Of a DNA stretch of 33,458 nucleotides, positions 1 to 8,413 are shown in pieces; within the stretch, counting starts at the first letter, position 1, and each line of letters begins with the position of its first letter. A program made the translations under genes and the position numbers. Below the pieces are notes generated by a model, which saw only the letters and a list, made by a program, of their open reading frames with translations, ran no database searches and was not told the origin of the DNA. Where the stretch lies: positions 1 through 33,458 of the forward strand of contig USKN01000003.1 of NCBI GenBank assembly GCA_900555295.1, in the 5' to 3' direction. Origin of the DNA: an uncultured Eubacteriales bacterium (GTDB lineage: Bacteria; Bacillota; Clostridia; UMGS1810).

Positions 1-748
1 TGCTGCTGTAGAAGATCTTTCCGACGTCGAGAGCCATCTTCGCCTCTTTGTAGGAGCGGGAGACATCCTTGATCTCGCCGACGATCGTACCGAACGCGAT
101 GCGCACCTTGGACATTGCCTCCGTGTTCAGCATATCCAGAATCGTGTTCGCGACCTTCTCAAGATCCTCGTAAGTCTCACCCGGCTTTACCTCGCGGACG
201 AGGATGATATTCTTTTCATCGACAGCCGTGATGAAATCTTTTGTCTTTGTAGAGAACAGGCTCCGCATCGTCTCCAGAGCATTGTTGTCTTTTTCATTCT
301 TTGTTTCGATCAGATATACTACTCGTTTTACATTCGTCTCGATATGGAGCTTCTTCGCGCGGTTGTAGATATCAACGAGAAGAAGGTTGTCGAGAAGAAG
401 GTTCTTGATGAAGTTATCTTTATCGAATCTTTCCTTGTAGGCCACCAGAAGATTCTGGATCTGGAACGCTGCCAGTTTGCCTACCATATAAACATCATCG
501 CTGCCGCCTTTTGCGAGCAGGATGTACTCAAGCTGGTGCTCATCAAACACTTTAAAGAACTGATAACAGGAAATCACCTGGCTGTCCGCCGGAGAATCCA
601 CAAACGCGAGTATGGAGCTTTCATACTCTTCCGCATGCTCGAATGTGGAAGCCAGGACCTTTCCCTCCACATCACAGACGCAAAGGTCAATTCTTGTAAT
701 CTCTTTCAGTCCTTCGATATTCGACTGTAAAATCTGATTTGAAATCAT
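1..748 (-). CDS. CdaR/PucR-family transcriptional regulator, 5' part (C-terminus off window)
   Basis: Reading the minus strand from the ATG at 748 gives an open frame to the window edge, about 249 residues starting MISNQILQSNIEGLKEI. A GGAGAGGG ribosome site lies four bases before the ATG. The N-terminal part resembles the sensory domain of CdaR/sugar-diacid-type regulators (segments FDEHQLEYILLAKGG and VGKLAAFQIQNLLVAYKERF). The part near the edge (RIAFGTIVGEIKDVSRSYKEAK) matches the GGDEF-like middle domain of PucR/CdaR proteins. The C-terminal helix-turn-helix expected in this family would lie beyond position 1. The family usually controls uptake or breakdown of sugar acids or related metabolites, but the ligand is not visible. 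G+C and codon use are clearly higher than in the genes from 852 onward, so its link to them is doubtful. A plus-strand open frame over it (344-730) is only its antisense shadow. Confidence 0.75.
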   Translation of the reverse strand, partial: MISNQILQSNIEGLKEITRIDLCVCDVEGKVLASTFEHAEEYESSILAFVDSPADSQVISCYQFFKVFDEHQLEYILLAKGGSDDVYMVGKLAAFQIQNLLVAYKERFDKDNFIKNLLLDNLLLVDIYNRAKKLHIETNVKRVVYLIETKNEKDNNALETMRSLFSTKTKDFITAVDEKNIILVREVKPGETYEDLEKVANTILDMLNTEAMSKVRIAFGTIVGEIKDVSRSYKEAKMALDVGKIFYSS

Positions 749-851
749 AGCGCCCTCTCCTTTTCGCAGTATGGACATATCCACATTTATTCTAATGCAA
801 AATCACAAAAAAGAAAAGAATTTTTTTGTATTTTTTATATTTTTTATCTTT
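749..851. other. Left composition boundary between G+C-richer flank and AT-rich core
   Basis: This stretch holds the leader of the CdaR-type gene and the DNA just after the aldo/keto reductase stop. Composition changes abruptly around 784-851, from mixed sequence to runs of A and T. An imperfect palindrome, TGGACATATCCA (772-783), lies about 25 bp upstream of the regulator start and could be an operator, but it is short. No hairpin terminator is visible after the reductase stop at 852, only T-rich DNA. The two genes converge on nothing obvious; the minus-strand reductase reads directly toward the regulator. Confidence 0.5.
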
Positions 852-1739
852 TTAGATTATATTAAGTGTTTCTTTAAGTTGATTTATATTTGACGGTCCT
901 ATAATAGGGAATACGTCAAAGTTTGATTTATTAATAAGAGTTTTTATAACCGCATTTGAAATAGTTATATTATTTTCATCTGCATATTTTTTGATTTGGC
1001 TGTATGTTTGAATGTTTTCATTGTTATAATAACGGTCTTTGCTTTTTTGCGAAAGTGTTCCCGATGCATACTTTTCAAAAAAACCTTTTGCTTGTGATGA
1101 AAATGCAAACACAGGCATTTTTGATGTTTCATAAAACTCTCTTTCGCCCTCATCGTGCATAGCAACAAGAGTATCGTCCCAAGACTCATTTGCTTTTGCG
1201 GGGTTATAAAGTATTTGGCTTGCCAAAAAACCTTTTAATCCGTTTTCGCTTGCATATTTATTTGCCATTATAATTCGGGTATGAGTCCAATTTGACGCAC
1301 CTATATATTTAACCGTTCCCTCGTTTATAAGCTTATTTAAAGTATTTATTATAGGTTTAACGTCAACCGATATGTCATCTCGGTGAAGCCATAAAATATC
1401 TATATAATCTGTTTTTAACGATTTAAGACTTTTTTCAACATCGCTTAAAATATCATCTCTTCCGAGACGGTTTTTATGCATTGTTTCAATATTGGGATGC
1501 GCGCATTTGGTGCTTATGTAAACTTTACTTCTTGAGTTTGTCTGCTCCAAGTATTCTCCTATTATTTTTTCACTTTCGCCGTCGGCATACAGTCTTGCGG
1601 TGTCAAGCATATTACCGCCGGCTTTAATGTATTCGTCAATAATGCCGTAACAATCATCTTTTTTTATTGAACCGCCGCATCTGTCACATCCGAGTATTAT
1701 ATGCGATAAGTTCATAGCTGCAAGTTGTATTTTTTCCAT
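852..1739 (-). CDS. Aldo/keto reductase
   Basis: A 295-residue NAD(P)H-dependent oxidoreductase of the aldo/keto reductase superfamily, a cytosolic (beta/alpha)8 barrel. The catalytic tetrad is visible: Asp46 and Tyr51 (NMLDTARLY), Lys78 (ISTKCA) and His119 (ILWLHRDD). The middle shows GTVKYIGASNW (strand plus NADPH-side residues) and the C-terminal part has the usual phosphate-binding stretch (IIGPSNINQL). Length is normal. GGAGG lies seven bases before the ATG. It starts 17 bp after the phosphofructokinase stop and is the last gene of a minus-strand operon with the CpXC gene and pfp. The physiological substrate (aldehyde, sugar or keto compound) cannot be told; subfamily sequence alone does not fix it. 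Confidence 0.85.
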   Translation of the reverse strand: MEKIQLAAMNLSHIILGCDRCGGSIKKDDCYGIIDEYIKAGGNMLDTARLYADGESEKIIGEYLEQTNSRSKVYISTKCAHPNIETMHKNRLGRDDILSDVEKSLKSLKTDYIDILWLHRDDISVDVKPIINTLNKLINEGTVKYIGASNWTHTRIIMANKYASENGLKGFLASQILYNPAKANESWDDTLVAMHDEGEREFYETSKMPVFAFSSQAKGFFEKYASGTLSQKSKDRYYNNENIQTYSQIKKYADENNITISNAVIKTLINKSNFDVFPIIGPSNINQLKETLNII

Positions 1740-1756
1740 ATTGTGCCTCCATTTTT

Positions 1757-2980
1757 TTATAATTTAATAACCATTGGAATACCGTTTGCAAATTTTATGC
1801 TTGTTTCGCCCTGAATAAGAGGTAATGCATAATCTATAAATTCTTGTGTAACATTGTTTGCGTCGGGGGATATATAATTATCGGGTACTGTTTTTTCGGC
1901 ATTTGCAACATATGAAACATCAACCGAATTAAATCCGAATTTATATGTTCCGTCCGCTATTTTATATCTTTCAAATACCGCCATGATTCCTGTTTGACCG
2001 TCTAATGCGCATTGCACGGCATATTGACCTATATCAAAGCTTAAAGTTATATCGGTAAGCGACGATATATGCGACGCGCATCTTTGGGGTGTGTTAAGCT
2101 CTATACTTCTTACTTTTATTTTAAGGTTTTCTTTTATTAATGTTTCAAGCGCTTTTCCCGCACCGCCAAGCTGACTGTGTCCAAACATATCTTCTTTGAG
2201 TATAATATTTGATGCCGAAATGTAATTGCCGTCCTTATCTTTAATTCCTTCCGATACGGCAATAACAATATTTTTGTGCTGTTTAACTTTTTCTTTTACA
2301 TCGCTTAAAAACTTGTTTGTATCAAACGGTTTTTCGGGCAAATAAATAAGGTCGGGACATCTTTCGCCGTTTACACGTGCAAGAGCAGACGCGGCGGTAA
2401 GCCACCCGGCGTTTCTGCCCATTATTTCGGCAATTGTTACGCTTTCTATATCATAGCAACAAGTGTCGCGCGTTACCTCCGAAATAACTGTTGCAATGTA
2501 TTTTGCACTGCTGCCGTAGCCCGGGCAAAAATCTGTGTGAGATAAATCGTTGTCTATTGTTTTGGGTATACCTATTATTTTTATATCATATTTTTTTGCT
2601 TTTTCGGCAAGCTTCATAACTGTATCCATAGAGTCGTTGCCGCCTATATAAAAGAAAAATTTAATATTGTTTTTTTGCATAATTTTAAAAACAGTTTCGG
2701 TATCTTCACATTCGTCTTTAAGTCTGAAACGGCAGGAACCCAAATATGCCGACGGTGTTTGTTTAAGCAAATCAAGTTTTTCGTACGTGTTATTTTTAAA
2801 AGTTTCGGTTAGGTTTACAAGGTTTTCCCTTAAAAGTCCTTTTATTCCGTTAACGGCACCGTACAGCGTATCTATTTTATCCGATTTTATACATTTTGCA
2901 ATTACACCGGCAAGCGTTGAATTTATTGCTGCTGTGGGACCTCCGGATTGACCTACCAATGCATTGTTTACATTATTCAT
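1757..2980 (-). CDS. pfp: 6-phosphofructokinase, probably diphosphate-dependent
   Basis: Phosphorylates fructose 6-phosphate in glycolysis; 407 residues when started at the ATG at 2980. Motifs: GQSGG (10-14) for phosphate binding, GGNDS (113-117), PKTIDND (139-145) with the catalytic Asp, and MGRN (187-190) in sugar binding. ATP enzymes carry GGDGS and PGTIDND. Here Asp116 replaces the glycine that ATP needs and Lys140 replaces the second glycine, the known signature of PPi-dependent enzymes. The frame stays open upstream to 3085, but that extension lies inside the preceding gene and has no family similarity. The ATG at 2980 has GGAG 9 bp upstream and sits within the end of the CpXC gene (8-nt overlap, ATGAATAA), which suggests translational coupling. 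Use of PPi lets the step run reversibly and saves ATP in fermenters. Confidence 0.9.
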   Translation of the reverse strand: MNNVNNALVGQSGGPTAAINSTLAGVIAKCIKSDKIDTLYGAVNGIKGLLRENLVNLTETFKNNTYEKLDLLKQTPSAYLGSCRFRLKDECEDTETVFKIMQKNNIKFFFYIGGNDSMDTVMKLAEKAKKYDIKIIGIPKTIDNDLSHTDFCPGYGSSAKYIATVISEVTRDTCCYDIESVTIAEIMGRNAGWLTAASALARVNGERCPDLIYLPEKPFDTNKFLSDVKEKVKQHKNIVIAVSEGIKDKDGNYISASNIILKEDMFGHSQLGGAGKALETLIKENLKIKVRSIELNTPQRCASHISSLTDITLSFDIGQYAVQCALDGQTGIMAVFERYKIADGTYKFGFNSVDVSYVANAEKTVPDNYISPDANNVTQEFIDYALPLIQGETSIKFANGIPMVIKL

Positions 2981-3530
2981 TATTTTTTTCTCCTTGTAAA
3001 GTATAGTTTGCTTCATATTCGTCTTTAACGTTATAAAGAAAATCATAGCGTTTAAACAACAGCTTGTTATTATTAACACTGTCAAACAATATAAATTCTT
3101 CGGTAATGTTTAATTTGTCGGCATTAAACAATTTGTTTTTTACGTCCGTAACATAATTATAATCAAGATTGTATTTGTATATACGTTCTATTTCAACGGC
3201 AAATGCATAAAACGGAACGTGAAATATTTGCATATTTTTATTACCTGTATATTCGAGTATGCGCTGTATTTTTGCTGAATTAAAATTGCAGCTTACGGTA
3301 AAAATGCCGTATCCTTTATTTAAACTGTATACAAACATAGGTATTTCGTAAGTAAAATACGACCTGCAGTATTTGCATTGTATGCGGTTTAACATAAAGG
3401 AATCAAAATCATTAAATACGGCGCCTTTGGCATCGGTATTTACGCAGGTATATATAATTTTTGAAGATTGAAATGTTTTGTCACAAACCTCGCATATGGC
3501 GCAGTTTGCGTATGTACTGTTTGATTGCAT
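2973..3530 (-). CDS. CpXC-like zinc-binding domain protein, function unknown
   Basis: A 185-residue cytosolic protein. Cysteines sit as C10-x2-C13-x2-C16 near the N-terminus and as C52-x2-C55 (IQCKYCRSYFTYEIPMF), with an aromatic strand after the second pair. This layout resembles CpXC (PF14353) domain proteins of Firmicutes, whose role is unknown. The remainder (60-185) has no motif I recognise. It is the first gene of the minus-strand operon: GGAGAAGG lies just upstream of the ATG at 3530, and a good leftward promoter lies at 3567-3595. Its last eight bases overlap the pfp start. A link to sugar or redox metabolism is suggested only by position. Confidence 0.65.
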   Translation of the reverse strand: MQSNSTYANCAICEVCDKTFQSSKIIYTCVNTDAKGAVFNDFDSFMLNRIQCKYCRSYFTYEIPMFVYSLNKGYGIFTVSCNFNSAKIQRILEYTGNKNMQIFHVPFYAFAVEIERIYKYNLDYNYVTDVKNKLFNADKLNITEEFILFDSVNNNKLLFKRYDFLYNVKDEYEANYTLQGEKNNE

Positions 3531-3566
3531 TGACCTTCTCCGTATAAAAATAAAAAATCTTTTTAC

Positions 3567-3595
3567 AGTATATCACATAATGATATTAAAATCAA
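3567..3595 (-). promoter_or_regulatory. Leftward sigma-A-type promoter for the CpXC-pfp-aldo/keto reductase operon
   Basis: On the minus strand, TTGATT (plus 3590-3595) and TATACT (plus 3567-3572) are separated by exactly 17 bp. The expected transcript starts about 30 bp before the CpXC gene start codon. It is arranged back to back with the rarA promoter. Confidence 0.7.
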
Positions 3596-3671
3596 CAAAA
3601 AAATAACATAAATTGCAAATTAATTAATAAGTTGTAATTTTTTACATATTGATTACAATGTAAATTTTTTT

Positions 3672-3700
3672 TTGAAATTTTTATATTTTTATTGTATAAT
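3672..3700 (+). promoter_or_regulatory. Rightward sigma-A-type promoter for rarA
   Basis: TTGAAA at 3672-3677 and TATAAT at 3695-3700 with a 17-bp spacer, 33 bp upstream of the rarA ATG. The intergenic DNA between this and the leftward promoter is almost pure A/T and shows no other clear motif. Confidence 0.75.
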
Positions 3701-3733
3701 ATAAATATAATATAAGAAAGACGGTGCGTTTTT

Positions 3734-4996
3734 ATGAAACCTTTGGCTGATATAATGCGTCCCGATAAAATTGATGACGTGGTAGGGCAGAGGCATCTTA
3801 TCGGCAACGGAAAGCTTTTAAATAACATTTTAAAAAGCCGAGATATACCAAATATGATATTTTACGGTCCGTCGGGTACTGGTAAAACAACGGTTGCAAA
3901 TATTTGTGCCAATGTATCCGAAAAAACTCTGTTTAAAATAAACGCCACAAACAGCAGTATAAAAGATATAAGAGATATTACCTCTAAAATAGGAACTTTT
4001 GAAGCACAAAAGGGTATATTGCTTTATCTTGACGAAATACAAAATTTTAATAAAAAGCAGCAGCAAGCACTTTTGGAGTATACCGAAACGGGAGATATTA
4101 CATTAATTGCAAGTACAACGGAAAATCCGTATTTTTACATATATAACGCTCTTCTGTCGCGCTCAACGGTACTTGAATTTAAGCCTGTGGAACAAACTGA
4201 TATTGCAAATAACCTAAAAAGATGCGTGCAAAAAGCGTGCGAAGTTTATAACCGGCAAATTATATTAAGCGATGATATTGCATTTATTATTGCGGGGCTT
4301 TGCGCGGGCGATGTAAGAAAATCAATTAATATACTTGAAATATGCATAAAATCGCTTATGTTTACAGATGGTGATAAACCAATAACAATAACGGAAGATA
4401 CCGTAGCACAGGCAACAAACAAATCACAGTTTGCTTTTGACCGCGACGGCGACAGCCATTACGACACTTTAAGTGCTTTTCAAAAGTCGATACGGGGGAG
4501 CGACCCCGACGCTGCGGTGCATTATTTGGCGCGTCTTATTAAGGCAGATGATTTACCGAGCATATGCCGCCGCTTAACCGTGGTTGCCGCCGAAGATATT
4601 GGGCTTGCTTATCCAAATGCCATTGCGGTTACAAATGCTTGTGTTGAGAGCGCGCTGCGGCTTGGTTTTCCGGAGGCGAGAATACCGCTTGCCGAGGCAG
4701 TTATATTTTTAGCGTCACTTCCCAAATCAAACTCCGCAATATGTGCAATAGATGCCGCGCTTGCCGATATTGACGCAGGAAAAGCCGGTAATGTTCCGCT
4801 GCATTTAAAAGACAGCCATTACAGCGGAGCAAAAAAACTCGGGCGCGGAACGGAGTATAAATATCCTCATAATTATCCCGGCTCATATGTTAAACAACAG
4901 TATTTGCCCGATTCATTAACGGGTACGCATTATTATATGCCGGGTAACAATAAAATGGAAAACAGTTTAAAAAATTATCTTAACAGTCTAAAATAG
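3734..4996 (+). CDS. rarA: Replication-associated recombination protein A (RarA/MgsA, AAA+ ATPase)
   Basis: 420-residue clamp-loader-like AAA+ ATPase that acts at stalled replication forks, in partnership with SSB and RecA-dependent repair. Visible motifs: Walker A GPSGTGKT (45-52), Walker B ILLYLDEI (95-102), sensor 1 STTEN (127-131) and the LLSRS arginine-finger region (about 141-145). The C-terminal half has the tetramerisation part typical of RarA (RRLTVVAAEDIGLAYPNA and LGRGTEYKYPHNYPG). Length agrees with the family. The ribosome site before the ATG at 3734 is weak (AAGAAAG, rather far upstream), but the N-terminus MKPLADIMRPDKIDDVVGQ matches family starts. It is followed 14 bp later by a zinc-ribbon gene, probably on the same transcript. 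Confidence 0.95.
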   Translation: MKPLADIMRPDKIDDVVGQRHLIGNGKLLNNILKSRDIPNMIFYGPSGTGKTTVANICANVSEKTLFKINATNSSIKDIRDITSKIGTFEAQKGILLYLDEIQNFNKKQQQALLEYTETGDITLIASTTENPYFYIYNALLSRSTVLEFKPVEQTDIANNLKRCVQKACEVYNRQIILSDDIAFIIAGLCAGDVRKSINILEICIKSLMFTDGDKPITITEDTVAQATNKSQFAFDRDGDSHYDTLSAFQKSIRGSDPDAAVHYLARLIKADDLPSICRRLTVVAAEDIGLAYPNAIAVTNACVESALRLGFPEARIPLAEAVIFLASLPKSNSAICAIDAALADIDAGKAGNVPLHLKDSHYSGAKKLGRGTEYKYPHNYPGSYVKQQYLPDSLTGTHYYMPGNNKMENSLKNYLNSLK

Positions 4997-5010
4997 AAAG
5001 GATGTTTCAT

Positions 5011-5373
5011 ATGGATTTTGTAAATGTATTAAAATCAAAACTTTCAAAAACAGCAAAGGGTGCCGTTAAAGTATCCAACGACGCAATTGAGTATACCAAG
5101 CTCAAAATTAAGCTTGCCGAAACAAGAGATTCCATTGAGGAGCTGTATGCAAAAATAGGACGCGGCGTGTATGAAGGTGTAGTGGGAGAAAACGAAAGCG
5201 ACGTTGACATTGAATCTTATGCAGCTCAAATAACCGAGCTTAAAACGCTTGAAAACGAACTTACGGAGCAACTTTCTGTTGTTACAAACAAAAAAATATG
5301 TCCTCATTGCGGTGCAAGAGTCAGAGCCGAAAGTGTATATTGCGGTGCCTGCGGTGAAAAACTTGATGTGTAA
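5011..5373 (+). CDS. Small coiled-coil protein with C-terminal zinc ribbon
   Basis: 120 residues. The N-terminal two thirds are charged and helical (ETRDSIEELYAKIG, TELKTLENELTEQL), likely a coiled coil. The tail holds a zinc ribbon CPHCG-x11-CGACG. No membrane segment or signal peptide. Similar small proteins are common in Clostridia and have no firm function. I start it at the ATG at 5011, because AGAAAGGA ends about eight bases before it; the ATG at 5002 lies inside that ribosome site. It lies 14 bp after rarA and is followed by a strong terminator, so rarA and this gene form a two-gene unit. Confidence 0.75.
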   Translation: MDFVNVLKSKLSKTAKGAVKVSNDAIEYTKLKIKLAETRDSIEELYAKIGRGVYEGVVGENESDVDIESYAAQITELKTLENELTEQLSVVTNKKICPHCGARVRAESVYCGACGEKLDV

Positions 5374-5406
5374 GCGGGGTTATTTTTTAAATTTTTAAAA
5401 ACAAAT

Positions 5407-5461
5407 AAAAAAGCATTGTTTAAAAGCCGTGTTTATATATTGCTTAAAACAATGCTTTTTT
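5407..5461 (+). terminator. Rho-independent terminator after the rarA operon
   Basis: Arms AAAAAAGCATTGTTT (5407-5421) and AAACAATGCTTTTTT (5447-5461) are exact complements and are followed by more T and A. The A-run on the left and T-run on the right mean it could work in both directions. Confidence 0.8.
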
Positions 5462-5536
5462 ATATAAAATTTATATATATGTAAAATGTAACTAATATTG
5501 CAATATAAATTTATGCATTTTTTTTTATTTTACGTA

Positions 5537-5590
5537 TTGACTTTTGATATATTGTGTAGTATAATCATAATTGTACAATATATTGCGGTT
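5537..5590 (+). promoter_or_regulatory. nrdDG promoter with candidate NrdR box pair
   Basis: TTGACT (5537-5542), 17 bp, TATAAT (5560-5565) is a near-consensus promoter. Two copies of ATATATTG lie at 5547-5554 and 5578-5585, exactly 31 bp apart, about three helical turns. Their surroundings (GATATATTGTGT and ACAATATATTGC) each resemble half to most of the known NrdR box ACACTATATATAGTGT. Paired boxes about 31 bp apart are the known arrangement for the NrdR repressor of ribonucleotide reductase operons. Promoter call is firm; NrdR assignment is inference in AT-rich DNA. Confidence 0.6.
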
Positions 5591-5617
5591 TAAATAGCAA
5601 AGAAAAGAGGTATTAAA

Positions 5618-7825
5618 ATGATAAGCACAATAAGAAAACGTGACGGACGAATAGAAAATTTTGATAAAACAAAGATTGTAAACGCCATTTTAAAGGCCAT
5701 GAATGTGGAATTTATAAATGACGTTAAGTGCGCCGAAGATATTGCTGAAAAACTCCATAATCTTGAACACGATGTTATTGATGTTGAAGATATACAAAAC
5801 TTTGTTGAAATTGAACTTATGAAATCACAATATAAAAATGTTGCAAAGGCATATATTTTGTATCGTGAAAAAAGAAATGTTGCGCGCGGAAGAAAAACAT
5901 ATGATATGTATATGGGAATTGTAAACACAATTGCCAATGATATTACAAAAGAAAATGCAAATATGAATGCCGAAACACCTGCCGGTATGATGATGAAATT
6001 TGCAAGCGAAACTTCAAAACCGTTTGTTATGGATATGCTTCTTTCACAAACATCAAAAGATTATGTAAAGAGTAATTATATACATATTCATGATGCGGAT
6101 TATTATCCGACAAAATCGCTTACTTGTCTTCAGCATCCGCTCGACAAAGTGCTGAAAGGCGGATTTAGAGCAGGACACGGCTCATCACGTCCCGCAAAGC
6201 GAATAGAAACGGCTGCAATTATAGCCTGTATTTCAATGGAATCTATACAAAACGAAATGCACGGCGGGCAAGCTATACCGGCATTTGATTTTTATTTGGC
6301 ACCCTATGTGCGTTCGTCTTTTATAGAAGAACTTGAAAAACTTGAAGATTTTTGCGGAGCAGATTTGAGCAAATACAAGCATATGGATTTTCCCGACTAT
6401 GAGGAACGTCCTCTTGACGGTCTTGAGGGCGAAGAAAGAATGTTTCAGCATGCTATGAACAAAACAATTAATAGAGTTCATCAGGCTATGGAATCTTTTA
6501 TTCATAATATGAATACAATTCACAGCCGCGGCGGAAATCAGGTTGTATTTTCATCTATCAATTACGGAACCGATACATCGGCAGAGGGCAGATGTATTAT
6601 AAGAGAAATACTCAAATCAACATATAGGGGTGTAGGCAATGGTGAAACACCTATATTTCCAATTCAAATTTGGAAGAAAAAACGCGGTGTAAGCTATTTG
6701 CCCGAAGACAGAAACTATGATTTGTACAAACTTGCATGCAAAGTTACGGCGAGAAGATTTTTCCCAAACTTTTTAAATCTTGACGCAACGTTTAATCAAC
6801 ACGAGCTTTGGCGTGCCGATGACCCCGAAAGATATAAATATGAAGTTGCAACAATGGGTTGCCGTACAAGGGTTTTTGAAAACAGACACGGCGAAAAAAC
6901 ATCTGTCGGCAGAGGTAATTTATCGTTTACAACTGTTAATATTGTTAAACTTGCGCTTGAATGTATGAATATTGAAGATTACAATGAGCGTATTACAACA
7001 TATTTTGAAAAACTTGATAAATGTATTGATGTTGCCGCGGAACAACTGTATGACAGATATTCGTTCCAAAGAACGGCGCTTAAAAAGCAATTTCCTATGC
7101 TTATGAACGGTATGTGGGAAAACAGTGAGAGCTTAAAGCCCGATGAACCTGTTAAAAATCTTTTAAAAACAGGTACGCTCGGTATTGGTTTTATAGGCCT
7201 TGCGGAGGCATTGATTGCACTTACGGGCAAACATCACGGTGAAAGTGAAGAGGCACAGCAGCTTGGTCTAAAAATTGTGTCGCATATGCGTGACAGAATT
7301 TCCGATATTGCGTCTGATAAAAACTTAAATTACAGTTTGCTTGCAACACCTGCCGAGGGCTTGAGTGGTAAATTTACCAAAAAAGACCGTGAACAGTTTG
7401 GCGAAATTAAAAATATTACCGATAAAGAATATTATACAAACAGTTCGCATGTGCCTGTATGGTATAAATGTACGGTTGAGCATAAGGCAAAGGTTGAAGC
7501 GCCTTATCATCAGTACGAATTGGGCGGACATATATTTTATGTTGAGCTTGACGGAGACGCAACTCATAATCCGGAATGTATAATGCAAACGGTTGACCTT
7601 ATGGATAAATACAATATTGGTTACGGTTCGGTTAACCACACACGTAACAGATGTCTTGACTGCGGATTTGAGAATGCTGACGCAGACCTTAAAGTTTGCC
7701 CCAATTGCGGAAGTACCAATATTGATGTGATACAGCGTATTACGGGTTATCTTGTAGGAAGTGTAAGCAATTGGAATGCGGGTAAAAAAGCCGAGTTGAG
7801 AGACAGAGTGACGCATAATGTATGA
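5618..7825 (+). CDS. nrdD: Anaerobic ribonucleoside-triphosphate reductase, class III
   Basis: 735-residue glycyl-radical enzyme that makes deoxyribonucleotides without oxygen. An ATP-cone regulatory domain occupies about 1-95 (STIRKRDGRIENFDKTKIV), followed by the large catalytic barrel (NTIHSRGGNQVVFSSINYG). The C-terminal zinc site uses C679, C682, C694 and C697 (CLDCG, CPNCG), and the radical glycine is G710 in RITGYLVG. Length and layout are standard. AAGAGG lies upstream of the ATG at 5618. Its stop overlaps the nrdG start by eight bases (ATGTATGA), so the two are translationally coupled. It needs NrdG to install the radical. The presence of this system with no aerobic enzyme in view fits a strict anaerobe. 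Confidence 0.97.
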   Translation: MISTIRKRDGRIENFDKTKIVNAILKAMNVEFINDVKCAEDIAEKLHNLEHDVIDVEDIQNFVEIELMKSQYKNVAKAYILYREKRNVARGRKTYDMYMGIVNTIANDITKENANMNAETPAGMMMKFASETSKPFVMDMLLSQTSKDYVKSNYIHIHDADYYPTKSLTCLQHPLDKVLKGGFRAGHGSSRPAKRIETAAIIACISMESIQNEMHGGQAIPAFDFYLAPYVRSSFIEELEKLEDFCGADLSKYKHMDFPDYEERPLDGLEGEERMFQHAMNKTINRVHQAMESFIHNMNTIHSRGGNQVVFSSINYGTDTSAEGRCIIREILKSTYRGVGNGETPIFPIQIWKKKRGVSYLPEDRNYDLYKLACKVTARRFFPNFLNLDATFNQHELWRADDPERYKYEVATMGCRTRVFENRHGEKTSVGRGNLSFTTVNIVKLALECMNIEDYNERITTYFEKLDKCIDVAAEQLYDRYSFQRTALKKQFPMLMNGMWENSESLKPDEPVKNLLKTGTLGIGFIGLAEALIALTGKHHGESEEAQQLGLKIVSHMRDRISDIASDKNLNYSLLATPAEGLSGKFTKKDREQFGEIKNITDKEYYTNSSHVPVWYKCTVEHKAKVEAPYHQYELGGHIFYVELDGDATHNPECIMQTVDLMDKYNIGYGSVNHTRNRCLDCGFENADADLKVCPNCGSTNIDVIQRITGYLVGSVSNWNAGKKAELRDRVTHNV

Positions 7826-8336
7826 TTTTACACCTCTTGAAAATGAAACGATAAGAATAAACGGAATTACTCACAGTTCATCTGTTGACGGAACGGGTTT
7901 TAGAGATGTGCTGTTTGTAAATTACTGTCCGCACCATTGTGACGGATGTCATAATCCGCAAACTTGGTTAAAAGAAAACGGAAAAATAGTTAACCTTAAA
8001 GATGTATACAATGATTTAACTGAAAGTGCAATTACAAATGTTACTTTTAGCGGCGGTGAGCCTTTTGAGCAATGTGATAAGCTTACATTGCTTGCCGATG
8101 CACTTACAAAATGTGCCCATAAAACAGTTTGGATTTATTCGGGATACACATATGAGCAAATTATTGCTGATGAAAACAAGAAAAAACTGCTTGAAAAGTG
8201 TGTTGTTTTGGTTGACGGAAAATTTAATAAAAATCTTACGGAATTAAATTTAAGATTTAAAGGCTCAACCAATCAGCGTATAATCGATGTTAAAAAATCT
8301 TTGGCACAAGGCAGAGTTGTGCTGTTTGAAGATTAA
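7818..8336 (+). CDS. nrdG: Anaerobic ribonucleotide reductase activating protein (radical SAM)
   Basis: 172-residue radical-SAM activase. It uses a [4Fe-4S] cluster held by C37-x3-C41-x2-C44 (YCPHHCDGCHN) and S-adenosylmethionine to form the glycyl radical on NrdD. The SAM-binding glycine motif FSGGEPFEQ lies at 77-85. Length is normal for NrdG. The start overlaps the nrdD end, and its own ribosome site is weak, as expected for coupling. A hairpin terminator follows about 40 bp after the stop, closing the operon. Confidence 0.95.
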   Translation: MYDFTPLENETIRINGITHSSSVDGTGFRDVLFVNYCPHHCDGCHNPQTWLKENGKIVNLKDVYNDLTESAITNVTFSGGEPFEQCDKLTLLADALTKCAHKTVWIYSGYTYEQIIADENKKKLLEKCVVLVDGKFNKNLTELNLRFKGSTNQRIIDVKKSLAQGRVVLFED

Positions 8337-8377
8337 ACAACACAGGTGCGTTAATAATTGAGTACGCAAATTTAATG

Positions 8378-8413
8378 CGGCTGTTTTACTAAAAAAGTGA
8401 GACAGCCGTTTTT
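8378..8413 (+). terminator. Rho-independent terminator after nrdDG
   Basis: Stem CGGCTGTTTTACT (8378-8390) pairs with AGTGAGACAGCCG (8396-8408) with a few internal mismatches, followed directly by five T (8409-8413). Confidence 0.8.

Noticed and set aside
344..730. 128-residue plus-strand open frame at the left end
   Set aside because: Antisense to the CdaR-type regulator, which has a good ribosome site and family similarity.
772..783. Palindrome TGGACATATCCA as an operator of the CdaR-type gene
   Set aside because: Short, imperfect and single; not enough to call a site.
2981..3085. N-terminal extension of the phosphofructokinase by 35 residues
   Set aside because: It lies inside the CpXC gene, has no ribosome site and is not found in the family; the ATG at 2980 is better.
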